This document shows, piece after piece, positions 8,029 to 14,592 of a stretch of 34,937 bases of DNA. Position 1 is the first letter of the stretch, and each line of letters opens with the position of its first letter. This DNA is from Candidatus Pacearchaeota archaeon (GTDB taxonomy: Archaea; Nanobdellota; Nanobdellia; Pacearchaeales; GW2011-AR1), in the NCBI GenBank assembly GCA_018304145.1, contig JAGVWU010000005.1, forward strand, positions 1 through 34,937. Reading direction: 5' to 3'. The notes under the pieces were generated by a model, which had not been told where the DNA came from, made no database searches, and saw only the letters and a list, made by a program, of their open reading frames with translations. The translations under genes and the position numbers were made by a program.

Positions 8029-8298
8029 ATGAAAAAATCAGATAGGGCAGATAATTATGTTTCTGAACTTGACTTAGAGATTTTAAAAGCCTTAGATAAG
8101 AAAAGTGGTTATGGTGTAGTTGAAATAAGAGAAAAGCTTAAAGTTAATCCTCGTACAGCAAGAAGACATCTCATCAGATTACAAAAATTAAAACTAATAG
8201 AACGAAAAAGAGTTGATAAAACAAACAGAGCAGAACTTAGCATTACAGATTATGGTAAACAATTGTTAGAGCTATTTAATAAAATCTTAAAGAATTAA
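8029..8298 (+). CDS. Winged-helix transcriptional regulator
   Basis: An 89-residue protein with a clear winged helix-turn-helix: LDLEILKALDKKSGYGVVEIREKL, the recognition helix NPRTARRHLIRLQKLKLIERKRV, and a wing at NRAELSITDYGKQLLEL. This is the classic archaeal small HTH layout of the ArsR/MarR-like type. ATG 8029 is about 26 bases after CTTTTTAA, consistent with a leaderless mRNA. Its end overlaps the convergent integrase gene by four bases. It probably controls itself and the integrase, since both promoters carry the same CCTATTAC half-site. Confidence 0.85.
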   Translation: MKKSDRADNYVSELDLEILKALDKKSGYGVVEIREKLKVNPRTARRHLIRLQKLKLIERKRVDKTNRAELSITDYGKQLLELFNKILKN

Positions 8299-9497
8299 TT
8301 TTTCTCAACTTTTACTATTTTAGCTATATCTTGCACCTGTTGCATTTCTATCATATTGGATTTTATAATATTCGCAAGTTCGGCTATCTTTTTCTCAAGC
8401 TCTTTATTTTTTATATCACTGGCAAGTTTTATAGTTTCAATTTCATGTTTCAGTCCGCCCATCTCATTCTGCTCCACTTCCTTATCTAACTCCTCACTTA
8501 AATCTCTACGCCTAGCATATCTCCGAATCATTGGACTTCCGAATTGCCAGCCGTAGCGATACGAAAATTGGTGGTCATTCTTTATGATGTAAATATAATG
8601 ACTACAAGATGCATGCCTTAAAGCATGATAATGAATACTTCTTCCGATTGTTCTTTTTCCTAATCTGTGGAGAAACTTTCTCATAAGAGGATAACCTTTT
8701 GTAAATACAGGGTCAGTTGGTTTTGCTCCTTCTCTTAACCTTTCATTATAAAATTCTGTTATAATCTTGGTGCTATGTTTCCAGTAGCAGCTTATAATTC
8801 TTCCTTTAGTTTTTGAATACTCTTCTCGCACTCTCATCTTAATAAAATTTTCATCTTTCTTAGGAAAAATTACATCTTCCATTCTAATGTTATGAAATTC
8901 CTCAGCTCTACATCCGGTATCAAATAAAACATCAACAAAGTATCTTTCTTCGTTAGTTTTACAACCATCCAATATTTTTTCTACTTCATTTTCCTGAGGA
9001 GCATATACCTCTTTTACCTTCCCGCCCATTTTGATTTTTAATATCTTAATGAATTTGTATGCTTTCTCATCTAACTTCCAGTTCAAATAAAGTATCAAAG
9101 TATTCCTAATTGAGATTTTCTTGTTCTTAGCATAAGGTCTTTTGCACTTTACTGTGGTTATTATTTCTTCTCCATTAACTGTTTTTTCTTCCCTCTTTAG
9201 CCTAGAGTATCCAAGTTCATCTTTTACCATTGCTTCATGCAATCTCCTAATATCCTCTTCCTTTAGTTTTGACACTGGTTTTTTAAAAAATTCCAGAGCT
9301 ATTTTCATATCGCTTAAATAAACTGATAAACCCCCATCCTGAACGACATTGCCTGTTAATTCTCCCATTTGTAATGCCCTCATCCAGTCTTCCTGTATAT
9401 CTTTCTTGTCTTTTGCATCAATCTTCCATTTAGAAACCGCAGCTATCTTTTTCTTCATATTTATTATTCTAAGCGGTATTTTATCTGTTTCTGACAT
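8295..9497 (-). CDS. Tyrosine recombinase / integrase (XerC/D-like, archaeal)
   Basis: A 400-residue site-specific recombinase. The N-terminal SAM-like core-binding domain spans about residues 25-145. The catalytic domain has Arg197 in DTGCRAEEF, the HxxR box HALRHASCSH (H291 to R294), and the nucleophile Tyr327 in MIRRYARR. The C-terminus beyond residue 335 is a predicted coiled coil (EVEQNEMGGLKHEIETIKLA) that is longer than usual. It would cut and rejoin DNA for integration or excision of an element. An inverted repeat starts three bases upstream of the gene, and tRNA-Gln lies 0.5 kb away, a typical integration target. Confidence 0.92.
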   Translation of the reverse strand: MSETDKIPLRIINMKKKIAAVSKWKIDAKDKKDIQEDWMRALQMGELTGNVVQDGGLSVYLSDMKIALEFFKKPVSKLKEEDIRRLHEAMVKDELGYSRLKREEKTVNGEEIITTVKCKRPYAKNKKISIRNTLILYLNWKLDEKAYKFIKILKIKMGGKVKEVYAPQENEVEKILDGCKTNEERYFVDVLFDTGCRAEEFHNIRMEDVIFPKKDENFIKMRVREEYSKTKGRIISCYWKHSTKIITEFYNERLREGAKPTDPVFTKGYPLMRKFLHRLGKRTIGRSIHYHALRHASCSHYIYIIKNDHQFSYRYGWQFGSPMIRRYARRRDLSEELDKEVEQNEMGGLKHEIETIKLASDIKNKELEKKIAELANIIKSNMIEMQQVQDIAKIVKVEKN

Positions 9498-9499
9498 TT

Positions 9500-9533
9500 T
9501 AAGTAATAGGTATATTAGGTATCCTATTACTTA
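9500..9533. promoter_or_regulatory. 11-bp inverted repeat upstream of the integrase (operator or recombination site)
   Basis: TAAGTAATAGG at 9500-9510 and CCTATTACTTA at 9523-9533 are perfect reverse complements separated by 12 bases. The repeat sits immediately before the integrase ATG (9497) and between divergent genes. It could be the operator of the winged-helix regulator or a core site for the recombinase. Confidence 0.65.
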
Positions 9534-9547
9534 ATGTACATTAAGGT

Positions 9548-9556
9548 ATTTATAAG
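9548..9556 (+). promoter_or_regulatory. TATA box of the HepT-like gene
   Basis: ATTTATAAG is centred 27 bases before the ATG at 9579, which fits a leaderless archaeal transcript. The inverted repeat at 9500-9533 lies just upstream, so both divergent genes could be co-regulated. Confidence 0.5.
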
Positions 9557-9578
9557 CTTTTCTACGTTAGAATAAATT

Positions 9579-9929
9579 ATGGGACAGTTTTGGGCTCGAA
9601 TTTATAAAATTTATTTTGAGCAAATATTATTAATGATTGATAAAATAGAAAGTTTCACTAACAACACTAGTTATGAAGATTTTTCAAAGGATGTGAATCT
9701 TATTGATGCAACTATAATGCGTTTGCAGGTTATTGGTGAAAATATGTCAAATATCCCTTACTCATTAAGAAAACAACATAAATCAATACGCTGGAAAACT
9801 TTTCTTAATATGCGAAACTTTTTTTCACACAAGTATTCGGCAATAAACCATGAATTGCTCTGGCAGATTGTTAAAAATAGAATACCTGTTTTAAAAGAAG
9901 AAATAACAAAGATTATGCAAACAATTTAA
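9579..9929 (+). CDS. HepT-like HEPN ribonuclease (DUF86), orphan toxin
   Basis: This 116-residue, all-helical protein has the family's RX4HXY active-site motif as RNFFSHKY at residues 79-86, preceded by the typical ATIMRLQVIGENM helix. HepT proteins are RNase toxins. Their partner MntA, a minimal nucleotidyltransferase, blocks them by adding AMP to the motif tyrosine. No nucleotidyltransferase gene lies next to it here, so it is either orphan or neutralised from elsewhere. The tail before R-x4-H (VIGENMSNIPYSLRKQH) matches the family well. Confidence 0.85.
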   Translation: MGQFWARIYKIYFEQILLMIDKIESFTNNTSYEDFSKDVNLIDATIMRLQVIGENMSNIPYSLRKQHKSIRWKTFLNMRNFFSHKYSAINHELLWQIVKNRIPVLKEEITKIMQTI

Positions 9930-9954
9930 GATACTGAAAATCCTTTTGCTCGTC

Positions 9955-9978
9955 GAACCTTCAGGTTCAAATTCCTGA
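9955..9978. repeat. Overlapping hairpins, T-arm-like
   Basis: GAACC-TTCA-GGTTC (9955-9968) overlaps TCAGG-TTCAAATT-CCTGA (9961-9978), so only one can form at a time. The second resembles a tRNA T-arm but has an eight-base loop. It lies between the convergent HepT gene and tRNA-Gln and may be a terminator or a decayed tRNA fragment. Confidence 0.35.
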
Positions 9979-10019
9979 GACATTATTAAATGAATATTCG
10001 CTTTGGGAGAATATTTTAA

Positions 10020-10092
10020 TAGCCCCGCCAGGATTCGAACCTGGGTTACAAGCTCCAGAAGCTCGTAGACTTGACCGCTATCTTACAGGGCT
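10020..10092 (-). tRNA. tRNA-Gln (anticodon CUG)
   Basis: The reverse complement folds into a full cloverleaf. The acceptor is AGCCCTG with CGGGGCT, the D-stem AGAT with GTCT, the anticodon stem CGAGC with GCTTG around loop TTCTGGA, and the T-arm CCAGG-TTCGAAT-CCTGG. The anticodon is CTG and the discriminator base is A. CCA is not encoded. The A1-U72 first pair is the known identity feature used by archaeal GatDE to convert Glu-tRNA-Gln. The variable loop is a short four bases. Confidence 0.95.
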
Positions 10093-10116
10093 GTTTTTTC
10101 ATCAATGAACTTACTA

Positions 10117-10126
10117 TTTAATATAT
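10117..10126 (-). promoter_or_regulatory. TATA box of tRNA-Gln
   Basis: On the minus strand ATATATTAAA is centred about 29 bases upstream of the first base of the mature tRNA, placing the transcription start at or just before the 5' end. Confidence 0.5.
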
Positions 10127-10220
10127 CAAAAATAACTTCAAATCATTTATAAAATTATCCTATTGTTGCTTAAACGCACATCATACAAATTCTTAAAAAC
10201 CAGTTATTTTTATTTAAACT

Positions 10221-10925
10221 ATGACCAGCATCATTGGAATTAAATGTGAAAAAGGTCTTGAAGGAGTGGTTGTTGTTTCAGATTTTAGTGGTACTCAAAC
10301 TAGGCTAATTAATGATGGAATTGATACTGCTCACTATGAAAGAAGAAGAACAGCATCAAAAAAATTATATGTAGACCCAAAAAGAGAAGTTGTAATAGGA
10401 ACTTCTGGACAGACTAATCTTCATGGATATTCTAATTTTTTATCAAAAATACTAAAAGATAGTTCTTTAATAAGAAAGGCAATAAGAAGAACTGTTAAAA
10501 CTCATCATCTCAAAGAACTTAAGAAATTAAATATGCAAATAGCTCGATCAAACCAAGACTCTAATCCTCCGTTAATAAGAATTCTTATTGCAACAAGATA
10601 CAATAATGATTCAAGATTATTTCAATCTGATGAAAATGGTTATCTTTTAGAAGTTCCTTATGTTCTTTTAGGCTCAGGTGCAGGTTTAATGTATGAGTAT
10701 ATGTCCAGAAATCACAAAGTAATTCCAAGTGAAACTTCAATAACTGAAGGAATAGATTTAGGATTTAGATGTTTGCACGAAGCTTTTAGAGATCCTTTTA
10801 CAGGAGGCAGAGATTTAGTTGTTGTAACAAAAACAAGAATTGATGAATTAGGAAAAGAAATTAGGGGTGCTATAAATTATGCGAGAAGAATTGCAATTCA
10901 AGAAGCTATCAATCGTTATAAATAA
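10221..10925 (+). CDS. Proteasome beta-subunit-like Ntn hydrolase
   Basis: This 234-residue protein starts MTSIIGIK, so removing Met exposes Thr2 as a possible N-terminal nucleophile without a propeptide. VVVVSDF supplies the Asp at 21 equivalent to proteasome Asp17, and RTASKKLYVD supplies the Lys (K47) equivalent to Lys33. VIGTSGQ and the late helix TEGIDLGFRCLHEAF also fit the fold. It is more diverged than a housekeeping beta subunit and has a 60-residue insertion region rich in lysine and arginine, so it may be a paralogue or an HslV/Anbu-like peptidase. A TATA-like TTCTTAAAAA at 10190 predicts a leaderless mRNA. Confidence 0.8.
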   Translation: MTSIIGIKCEKGLEGVVVVSDFSGTQTRLINDGIDTAHYERRRTASKKLYVDPKREVVIGTSGQTNLHGYSNFLSKILKDSSLIRKAIRRTVKTHHLKELKKLNMQIARSNQDSNPPLIRILIATRYNNDSRLFQSDENGYLLEVPYVLLGSGAGLMYEYMSRNHKVIPSETSITEGIDLGFRCLHEAFRDPFTGGRDLVVVTKTRIDELGKEIRGAINYARRIAIQEAINRYK

Positions 10926-10955
10926 TTAAAATTACAAATATACAATCAATAACTT

Positions 10956-10969
10956 TATATATTTATAAG
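10956..10969 (+). promoter_or_regulatory. TATA region for the EF-Tu domain-2-like gene
   Basis: TATATATTTATAAG would place transcription initiation near 10980-10995, exactly where two tandem hairpins begin. This gives the downstream gene an unusually long leader of about 100 bases for this genome. Confidence 0.4.
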
Positions 10970-10981
10970 TTTTATATTATA

Positions 10982-11065
10982 AATGTTAAAATTCCCTTAA
11001 TTGGGAAAGAATTTCAACATGGAAGGTAGAAAGAATTTTTATAAAATTCTTAGAACCATTCCATT
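10982..11065 (+). ncRNA. Two tandem long hairpins: structured 5' leader or small RNA
   Basis: Hairpin 1 (10982-11018) pairs ATGTT-A-AAATTCCC with GGGAAAGAATTT-C-AACAT around TTAATT, with a three-base bulge. Hairpin 2 (11019-11065) pairs ATGGAA...AAGAATTTT with AAAATTCTT...TTCCAT around TAT; its inner nine base pairs (11031-11039 with 11043-11051) are perfect. They abut with no spacer and precede the gene at 11083. They could be a regulatory leader or an independent RNA. No known riboswitch class is recognised. Confidence 0.5.
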
Positions 11066-11082
11066 TTAAACCAAAACAAAAA

Positions 11083-11334
11083 ATGGAAGGCAAACAAATA
11101 GGTGTAATTTTTAATTTTTTTGAAAAAGTCGGTGTAATTGCAATTGAACTTACAGACAAATTAAAAGTCGGAGAGACTATAAGGATTGTTGGAGGAGACA
11201 AAGATTTTACAGAAATTGTTGACAGTATGCAGATTGATGGAAAAAACGTATCATCTGCAAAAAAAGGCGACCAAGTCGGAATAAAAATCAGCGACAAAGT
11301 TCATAAAGGATATAGAGTTTTTAAGGTAAAATAA
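11083..11334 (+). CDS. EF-Tu domain-2-like small beta-barrel protein
   Basis: An 83-residue protein that matches the second (oligonucleotide-binding beta-barrel) domain of translational GTPases: IGVIFNFFEKVGVIAIELTDKLKVGETIRIVGG, later KKGDQVGIKISDKV and a terminal strand YRVFKVK. There is no GTPase domain. Stand-alone proteins of this type occur in archaea and their exact role is not established. A long hairpin-rich leader precedes it and repeat A copy 1 follows directly. Confidence 0.8.
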   Translation: MEGKQIGVIFNFFEKVGVIAIELTDKLKVGETIRIVGGDKDFTEIVDSMQIDGKNVSSAKKGDQVGIKISDKVHKGYRVFKVK

Positions 11335-11354
11335 TTCTAAATGTTCAATTAAAT

Positions 11355-11545
11355 TTTATGCCCTGACCGTGGGTGGAAATTCCCTTGATTTTATTCAAAT
11401 CCCATGTTGGGCATGGATTTGTGTTCGATGCCCCCAAGAGGGGTTGTGCATTGAACTATTCTTCAAGCTTTTTTTTCTTGTTTTTCCTCTTTTTGTTATT
11501 GTTAATGAATGTGAGCTGTTAAAGTTTATTTAGTTTTCTGTTTTT
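11355..11545 (+). repeat. Dispersed repeat A, copy 1
   Basis: About 190 bases, nearly identical to 26843-27029; its right half is also at 27838-27943. It contains three potential stem-loops: GGG-TGGAAATT-CCC; CAAATCC(C)ATG with CATGGATTTG; and GTTCGATGC-CCCC with GGGG-TTGT-GCATTGAAC. A pyrimidine-rich tract and GTTAATGAATG follow. It fills the gap between the genes at 11334 and 11599. Confidence 0.85.
11469..11494 (+). terminator. Poly-T tract, possible archaeal terminator
   Basis: Runs of T (TTTTTTTTCTTG, TTTTTCC, TTTTTG) follow the third hairpin of repeat A. Archaeal RNA polymerase terminates at such U-rich tracts, so this could end the transcript of the 83-aa gene. The same tract is kept in all three repeat copies. 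Confidence 0.35.
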
Positions 11546-11569
11546 AAGATGTTTAAAGCTATGAAAGAT

Positions 11570-11578
11570 TTTATAAAC
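11570..11578 (+). promoter_or_regulatory. TATA box of the surface-protein gene
   Basis: TTTATAAAC lies 25 bases upstream of the ATG at 11599, typical for a leaderless transcript. Confidence 0.5.
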
Positions 11579-11598
11579 TATAACCTCACGTCAATTAT

Positions 11599-12873
11599 AT
11601 GAGTAAGAAATTTGTCATATGTTTATCATTGATCGGTATCTTATTTTTTATTAATCTGGTAAACGCAGCAGAATTTGATGTTGAAATAGAATTGAATAAT
11701 TTTTATTATGGGGATGAAATCGAAGGTCTTGTAGAAATAACTGGAGATATAAGCGATATAGACTATATATCTTATCAATGGAATGTATGGTATACTGAAA
11801 GAGATGAACCACATATTTTTTATTGTCATCCTGAAGGGGATGACCAATGTGATTATATTTCTGATAATAAACTAAAACACACATTCAAAATAAATTCAAC
11901 TTATTTCACAGATTTAGGTGATGAAATTTTTGGAAGAGTTAAAATATTTACTAAATCTAGAAAGGAATTATTATTCTTAGGAGACTCAAGAACTCTTTCA
12001 AGTCGCCCATTAAAAATTGTTGAGTTAACTCTTGATGATAATAGTTACAAGCATGGAGCAACAATTAATCTTACTTCCGACAATTTTCAAAGGTATGGAT
12101 ATGTTGGAAGTTTAATAAAAAAGAAGAGTGTTCATCTACAATGCTGTGAGGGTCCTTACTGTTCTCCAGAGGATAATGATTTTTGTTCAGTTAGTAGTTT
12201 TGATAATGATAATCTTTCTTGTTCTGGAACTGCTTGGGGATACCTTGGAAAACAAATGATTGCTTGTAATCTTCGTGATTATAGTGGTTATTCCGAAACT
12301 AAAGAAATTTGGTTTGATATAGTTGAGGGAAAAATACCTTCTACCACTAATGAAGAAATCTCCCGTGAAGGAGTAAGATACGAAAAAGATTTGCTAAAAG
12401 CTCTTGAGGATAAAGATTTTGCAAAAAATCTTATGAAAGATGAAGACTTTATTGGTCTAGAAATTATAGATGGCAAAGTTTGGGCTAATGTTTTTATAAG
12501 ATTGAGAGATAAATCAAATATAGAGGATAATTATGAGGAAAACAATCTTTCTGGAGATGAGTGGTTTAGCTTAAAATCTGATGAAATTCTCTCTTCTCTT
12601 TCTAATGACGAATTTCTTTTTGTAGATAAACTTTCTAATGGATTTTCTGGAAAAATTTCTCTTGATGGATTTTTGAAGTTAAGAAAAAATGATGATATTA
12701 CTCTTATAAGTTGGCCCAAATGGAGATTAAAACTTCTTGATGGTTCGGGTCCCTTAGTAAGAAATGATTCTTATTATCTTGCTTACACTATTTCTATAAT
12801 TTTTATTATTGGATTCTTAATACTTATGATCTTTCTATTAAAATCAAAAAAGAAAAGGCACAAGAAAAAATAA
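11599..12873 (+). CDS. Exported, C-terminally anchored surface protein
   Basis: A 424-residue protein with a signal peptide (FVICLSLIGILFFINLVNAA), a large beta-rich outer part, and a single C-terminal membrane helix (YLAYTISIIFIIGFLILMIFLL) followed by a basic stop-transfer tail KSKKKRHKKK. It lies outside the cell with the C-terminus inside. Cysteines are paired (IFYCHPEGDDQC, LQCCEGPYC), suggesting disulfides. Around residues 255-300 it is helical and charged. No enzyme motif is seen. It is alone in its transcript, between repeat A copy 1 and repeat B copy 1. It could be a cell-surface adhesin or receptor. Confidence 0.82.
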   Translation: MSKKFVICLSLIGILFFINLVNAAEFDVEIELNNFYYGDEIEGLVEITGDISDIDYISYQWNVWYTERDEPHIFYCHPEGDDQCDYISDNKLKHTFKINSTYFTDLGDEIFGRVKIFTKSRKELLFLGDSRTLSSRPLKIVELTLDDNSYKHGATINLTSDNFQRYGYVGSLIKKKSVHLQCCEGPYCSPEDNDFCSVSSFDNDNLSCSGTAWGYLGKQMIACNLRDYSGYSETKEIWFDIVEGKIPSTTNEEISREGVRYEKDLLKALEDKDFAKNLMKDEDFIGLEIIDGKVWANVFIRLRDKSNIEDNYEENNLSGDEWFSLKSDEILSSLSNDEFLFVDKLSNGFSGKISLDGFLKLRKNDDITLISWPKWRLKLLDGSGPLVRNDSYYLAYTISIIFIIGFLILMIFLLKSKKKRHKKK

Positions 12874-12886
12874 ATTTTTCGCTTCT

Positions 12887-12998
12887 CCGTTGGGGATTTT
12901 CACATTCTCAAATTCACTGCTCCGCCCACGATTCGAATTTTTTATCTTCAAATCCCCAATGGGACATAGCACATTTTACGCATTTATGCCCCTACCGG
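12887..12998. repeat. Dispersed repeat B, copy 1, with hinge segment
   Basis: CCGTTGGGGATTT (12887-12899) pairs with AAATCCCCAATGG (12950-12962), 13 positions with one G-T. Inside, TCTCAAATTCACTGC and CCGC match the copy at 32902-32942. The right part TTTATGCCCCTACCGGG matches the left edge of repeat A copy 2, suggesting B and A are modules of one element. The rest of the gap to 13134 shows no gene. Confidence 0.7.
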
Positions 12999-13134
12999 GC
13001 AAGAATACATTCTGTCCACTTTGATGGAACTCTGCCTTTTTATTTGATTATTAAGATAATAAAGTGGTGCTTGTATTTATATTTTTCTGAAATTTTTATA
13101 TGCCGTTTTTTATTGGTATATTATATAAAAAATC

Positions 13135-13986
13135 TTATAATTTAATAGATTTTTGGGAATCTATTATTAATCTTATAAATAAAAAAATCATCTTATTTGT
13201 CATCATTTTGGTTTGCTCTTTTCTCTTTTGTGAGTAAGCAGAATAAAACATCATCATAGACATATTCTTAAGCAGTTTTTCCACATAATTTTGAATTTCA
13301 GAGAAGGGAAAATAAATTCCTTCTAAAAATAGGAAGACTTTTCCATCTATTTCTCTAGAATTTTTCTTTAATGGAATTCCAATTCTTACCTCTGTTCTGT
13401 TATTATATTTTCCAATCCATTTAATTATGTTTTTTTGTTCTTCTTCTAATCTTTCTTTAGTTGCTCTAATTTTTCTCCTTCTTAATTGTTTTTTTATTTT
13501 ATTTAGATTTAACATATAATTATATTCTCCGGTGGAATATACTTCTAATTCTTGGAACATAATCATGATATCTGTTAATAATTGCTTATATTTGCTTGCT
13601 TCTTTTTCATTTCTAATCAATTTTAATAAGTTATAATGCACTTTTTTACTTCTCGGAGTATAAATATAATATCCCCTTACTCTAGTATCATATTTTATAC
13701 CAAAATTTTCTTTTATAAATCTTTTATTTTTAGGAGTTTTTCCTATAAAGAAAACTTTATAATTGTTTATTTTTTTTCTTAATTCTTTTTCAATTCCTTG
13801 CCATACAGTATTTTTTACCCCTACATTAATTAATTCTTTTTCTATCTCTTTTATTGTCCAAATATTCTGCATAAAAATAATCCCTTCTTTAAATTGTCCT
13901 CTTTTTTCCTTTTGTATTATTTCCTCAATTTGCCAATATTTGCCATTTTTAAGCCTAGATTCCTCATATTTTTTTATTATATCCAT
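13135..13986 (-). CDS. Hypothetical lysine-rich protein (283 aa)
   Basis: A very basic soluble protein with helical segments (EIEKELINVGVKNTVWQGIEKELR, then YNLLKLIRNEKEASKYKQLLTD) and an arginine/lysine cluster KKQLRRRKIRATKERLEEE around residue 165. The N-terminal half (IWTIKEIEKELIN) could be a winged helix, but I am not sure. It shares one promoter region with the plus-strand RHH and Rep genes: the TATA TTTTTTAAAC at 14007-14016 lies 25 bases upstream of its ATG. Possibly plasmid-derived; function unknown. Confidence 0.65.
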   Translation of the reverse strand: MDIIKKYEESRLKNGKYWQIEEIIQKEKRGQFKEGIIFMQNIWTIKEIEKELINVGVKNTVWQGIEKELRKKINNYKVFFIGKTPKNKRFIKENFGIKYDTRVRGYYIYTPRSKKVHYNLLKLIRNEKEASKYKQLLTDIMIMFQELEVYSTGEYNYMLNLNKIKKQLRRRKIRATKERLEEEQKNIIKWIGKYNNRTEVRIGIPLKKNSREIDGKVFLFLEGIYFPFSEIQNYVEKLLKNMSMMMFYSAYSQKRKEQTKMMTNKMIFLFIRLIIDSQKSIKL

Positions 13987-14006
13987 AAAATAGGTAACTA
14001 TATGCA

Positions 14007-14030
14007 GTTTAAAAAAGTTATCTATTACAA
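14007..14030. promoter_or_regulatory. Shared divergent promoter with CTATTAC motif
   Basis: GTTTAAAAAAG can serve as TATA in both directions: 25 bases before the minus gene at 13986 and about 33 before the 37-aa ORF at 14046. AAGTTATC (14017) and CTATTAC (14024-14030) recall the operator-like bases at 7966-7989. Confidence 0.35.
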
Positions 14031-14045
14031 ACTATTTAACGAGTT

Positions 14046-14159
14046 ATGGAATATCAAGATAATAAAGACATTGCCGAAGAAATAATCTCGAAACTCAAGG
14101 AACTTAATGAGATATTAGACAATTTAATCAGGAGGTCTAAAGAAAATGGGGATGACTAA
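14046..14159 (+). CDS. 37-aa helical peptide upstream of the RHH gene
   Basis: Too short for the ORF track. It encodes MEYQDNKDIAEEIISKLKEL followed by NEILDNLIRRSKENGDD, a heptad-like amphipathic helix that could dimerise. It overlaps the next gene by 14 bases, and that gene's ribosome-binding site (GGAGG, 14131) is inside it, implying translational coupling. It may be an accessory subunit or only a leader peptide. Confidence 0.5.
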   Translation: MEYQDNKDIAEEIISKLKELNEILDNLIRRSKENGDD

Positions 14160-14388
14160 GCAAGGACATTTTTATGCAACTGATAAAGAAAAGGAAATGC
14201 TCAAAAATAAAGCAAATGAAAGAAAAATGACTTTATCTGATTTTTGCAGAGAAAAGATATTTGAGGGCATAGAAATAGATAAGTTTTCTAAAGTAATGGA
14301 TGTTATTGCTGATAAATTCGTAGATAAAATTTCTGAGAGAATAATAAAAGAATTGATTAGGCAGATTAAGAAAGAATCTAAAAAATAA
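14146..14388 (+). CDS. Ribbon-helix-helix protein, MobC/CopG-like
   Basis: An 80-residue protein. GHFYATDKEKEMLKNKANER is followed by KMTLSDFCREKIFEGI, matching the strand-helix-helix layout of small RHH DNA binders such as plasmid MobC or CopG. The rest is a charged helix (DKISERIIKELIRQIKKESKK). GGAGG at 14131 supports the ATG at 14146. It lies 200 bases upstream of the HUH Rep gene and probably belongs to the same integrated plasmid, as copy-number repressor or relaxase accessory. Confidence 0.72.
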   Translation: MGMTKQGHFYATDKEKEMLKNKANERKMTLSDFCREKIFEGIEIDKFSKVMDVIADKFVDKISERIIKELIRQIKKESKK

Positions 14389-14550
14389 GAAACATACAAG
14401 ATTTTTACAGATTGTTTTTAATGTGATTTTTCAATAATGATTTATGATAAAAAGATTTCATAAATATTCTATATTGCAAATAAGAAAAATTATCGAGATT
14501 TTTCAATCAGTTCCTCTTCTTATTTTTTCAAATAAACAAATGAAAGGAGT

Positions 14551-14585
14551 CGCGGATTTTGGTAAGCGTAGCTCCAAAATCCGCG
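14551..14585. other. 12-bp-arm hairpin upstream of rep, candidate replication origin
   Basis: CGCGGATTTTGG (14551-14562) and CCAAAATCCGCG (14574-14585) are perfect reverse complements with loop TAAGCGTAGCT. It ends seven bases before the Rep start codon. HUH Rep proteins nick such hairpins at the double-strand origin. Part of the loop, GCGTAGCTC, also occurs in the IS200 hairpin at 34339-34362. A terminator or attenuator is the alternative. Confidence 0.55.
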
Positions 14586-14592
14586 TGTCAAC

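Noticed and set aside
10986-11297. 103-aa minus-strand ORF
   Set aside because: It is a shadow of the EF-Tu domain-2-like gene and the hairpin leader; serine/isoleucine-rich antisense composition.
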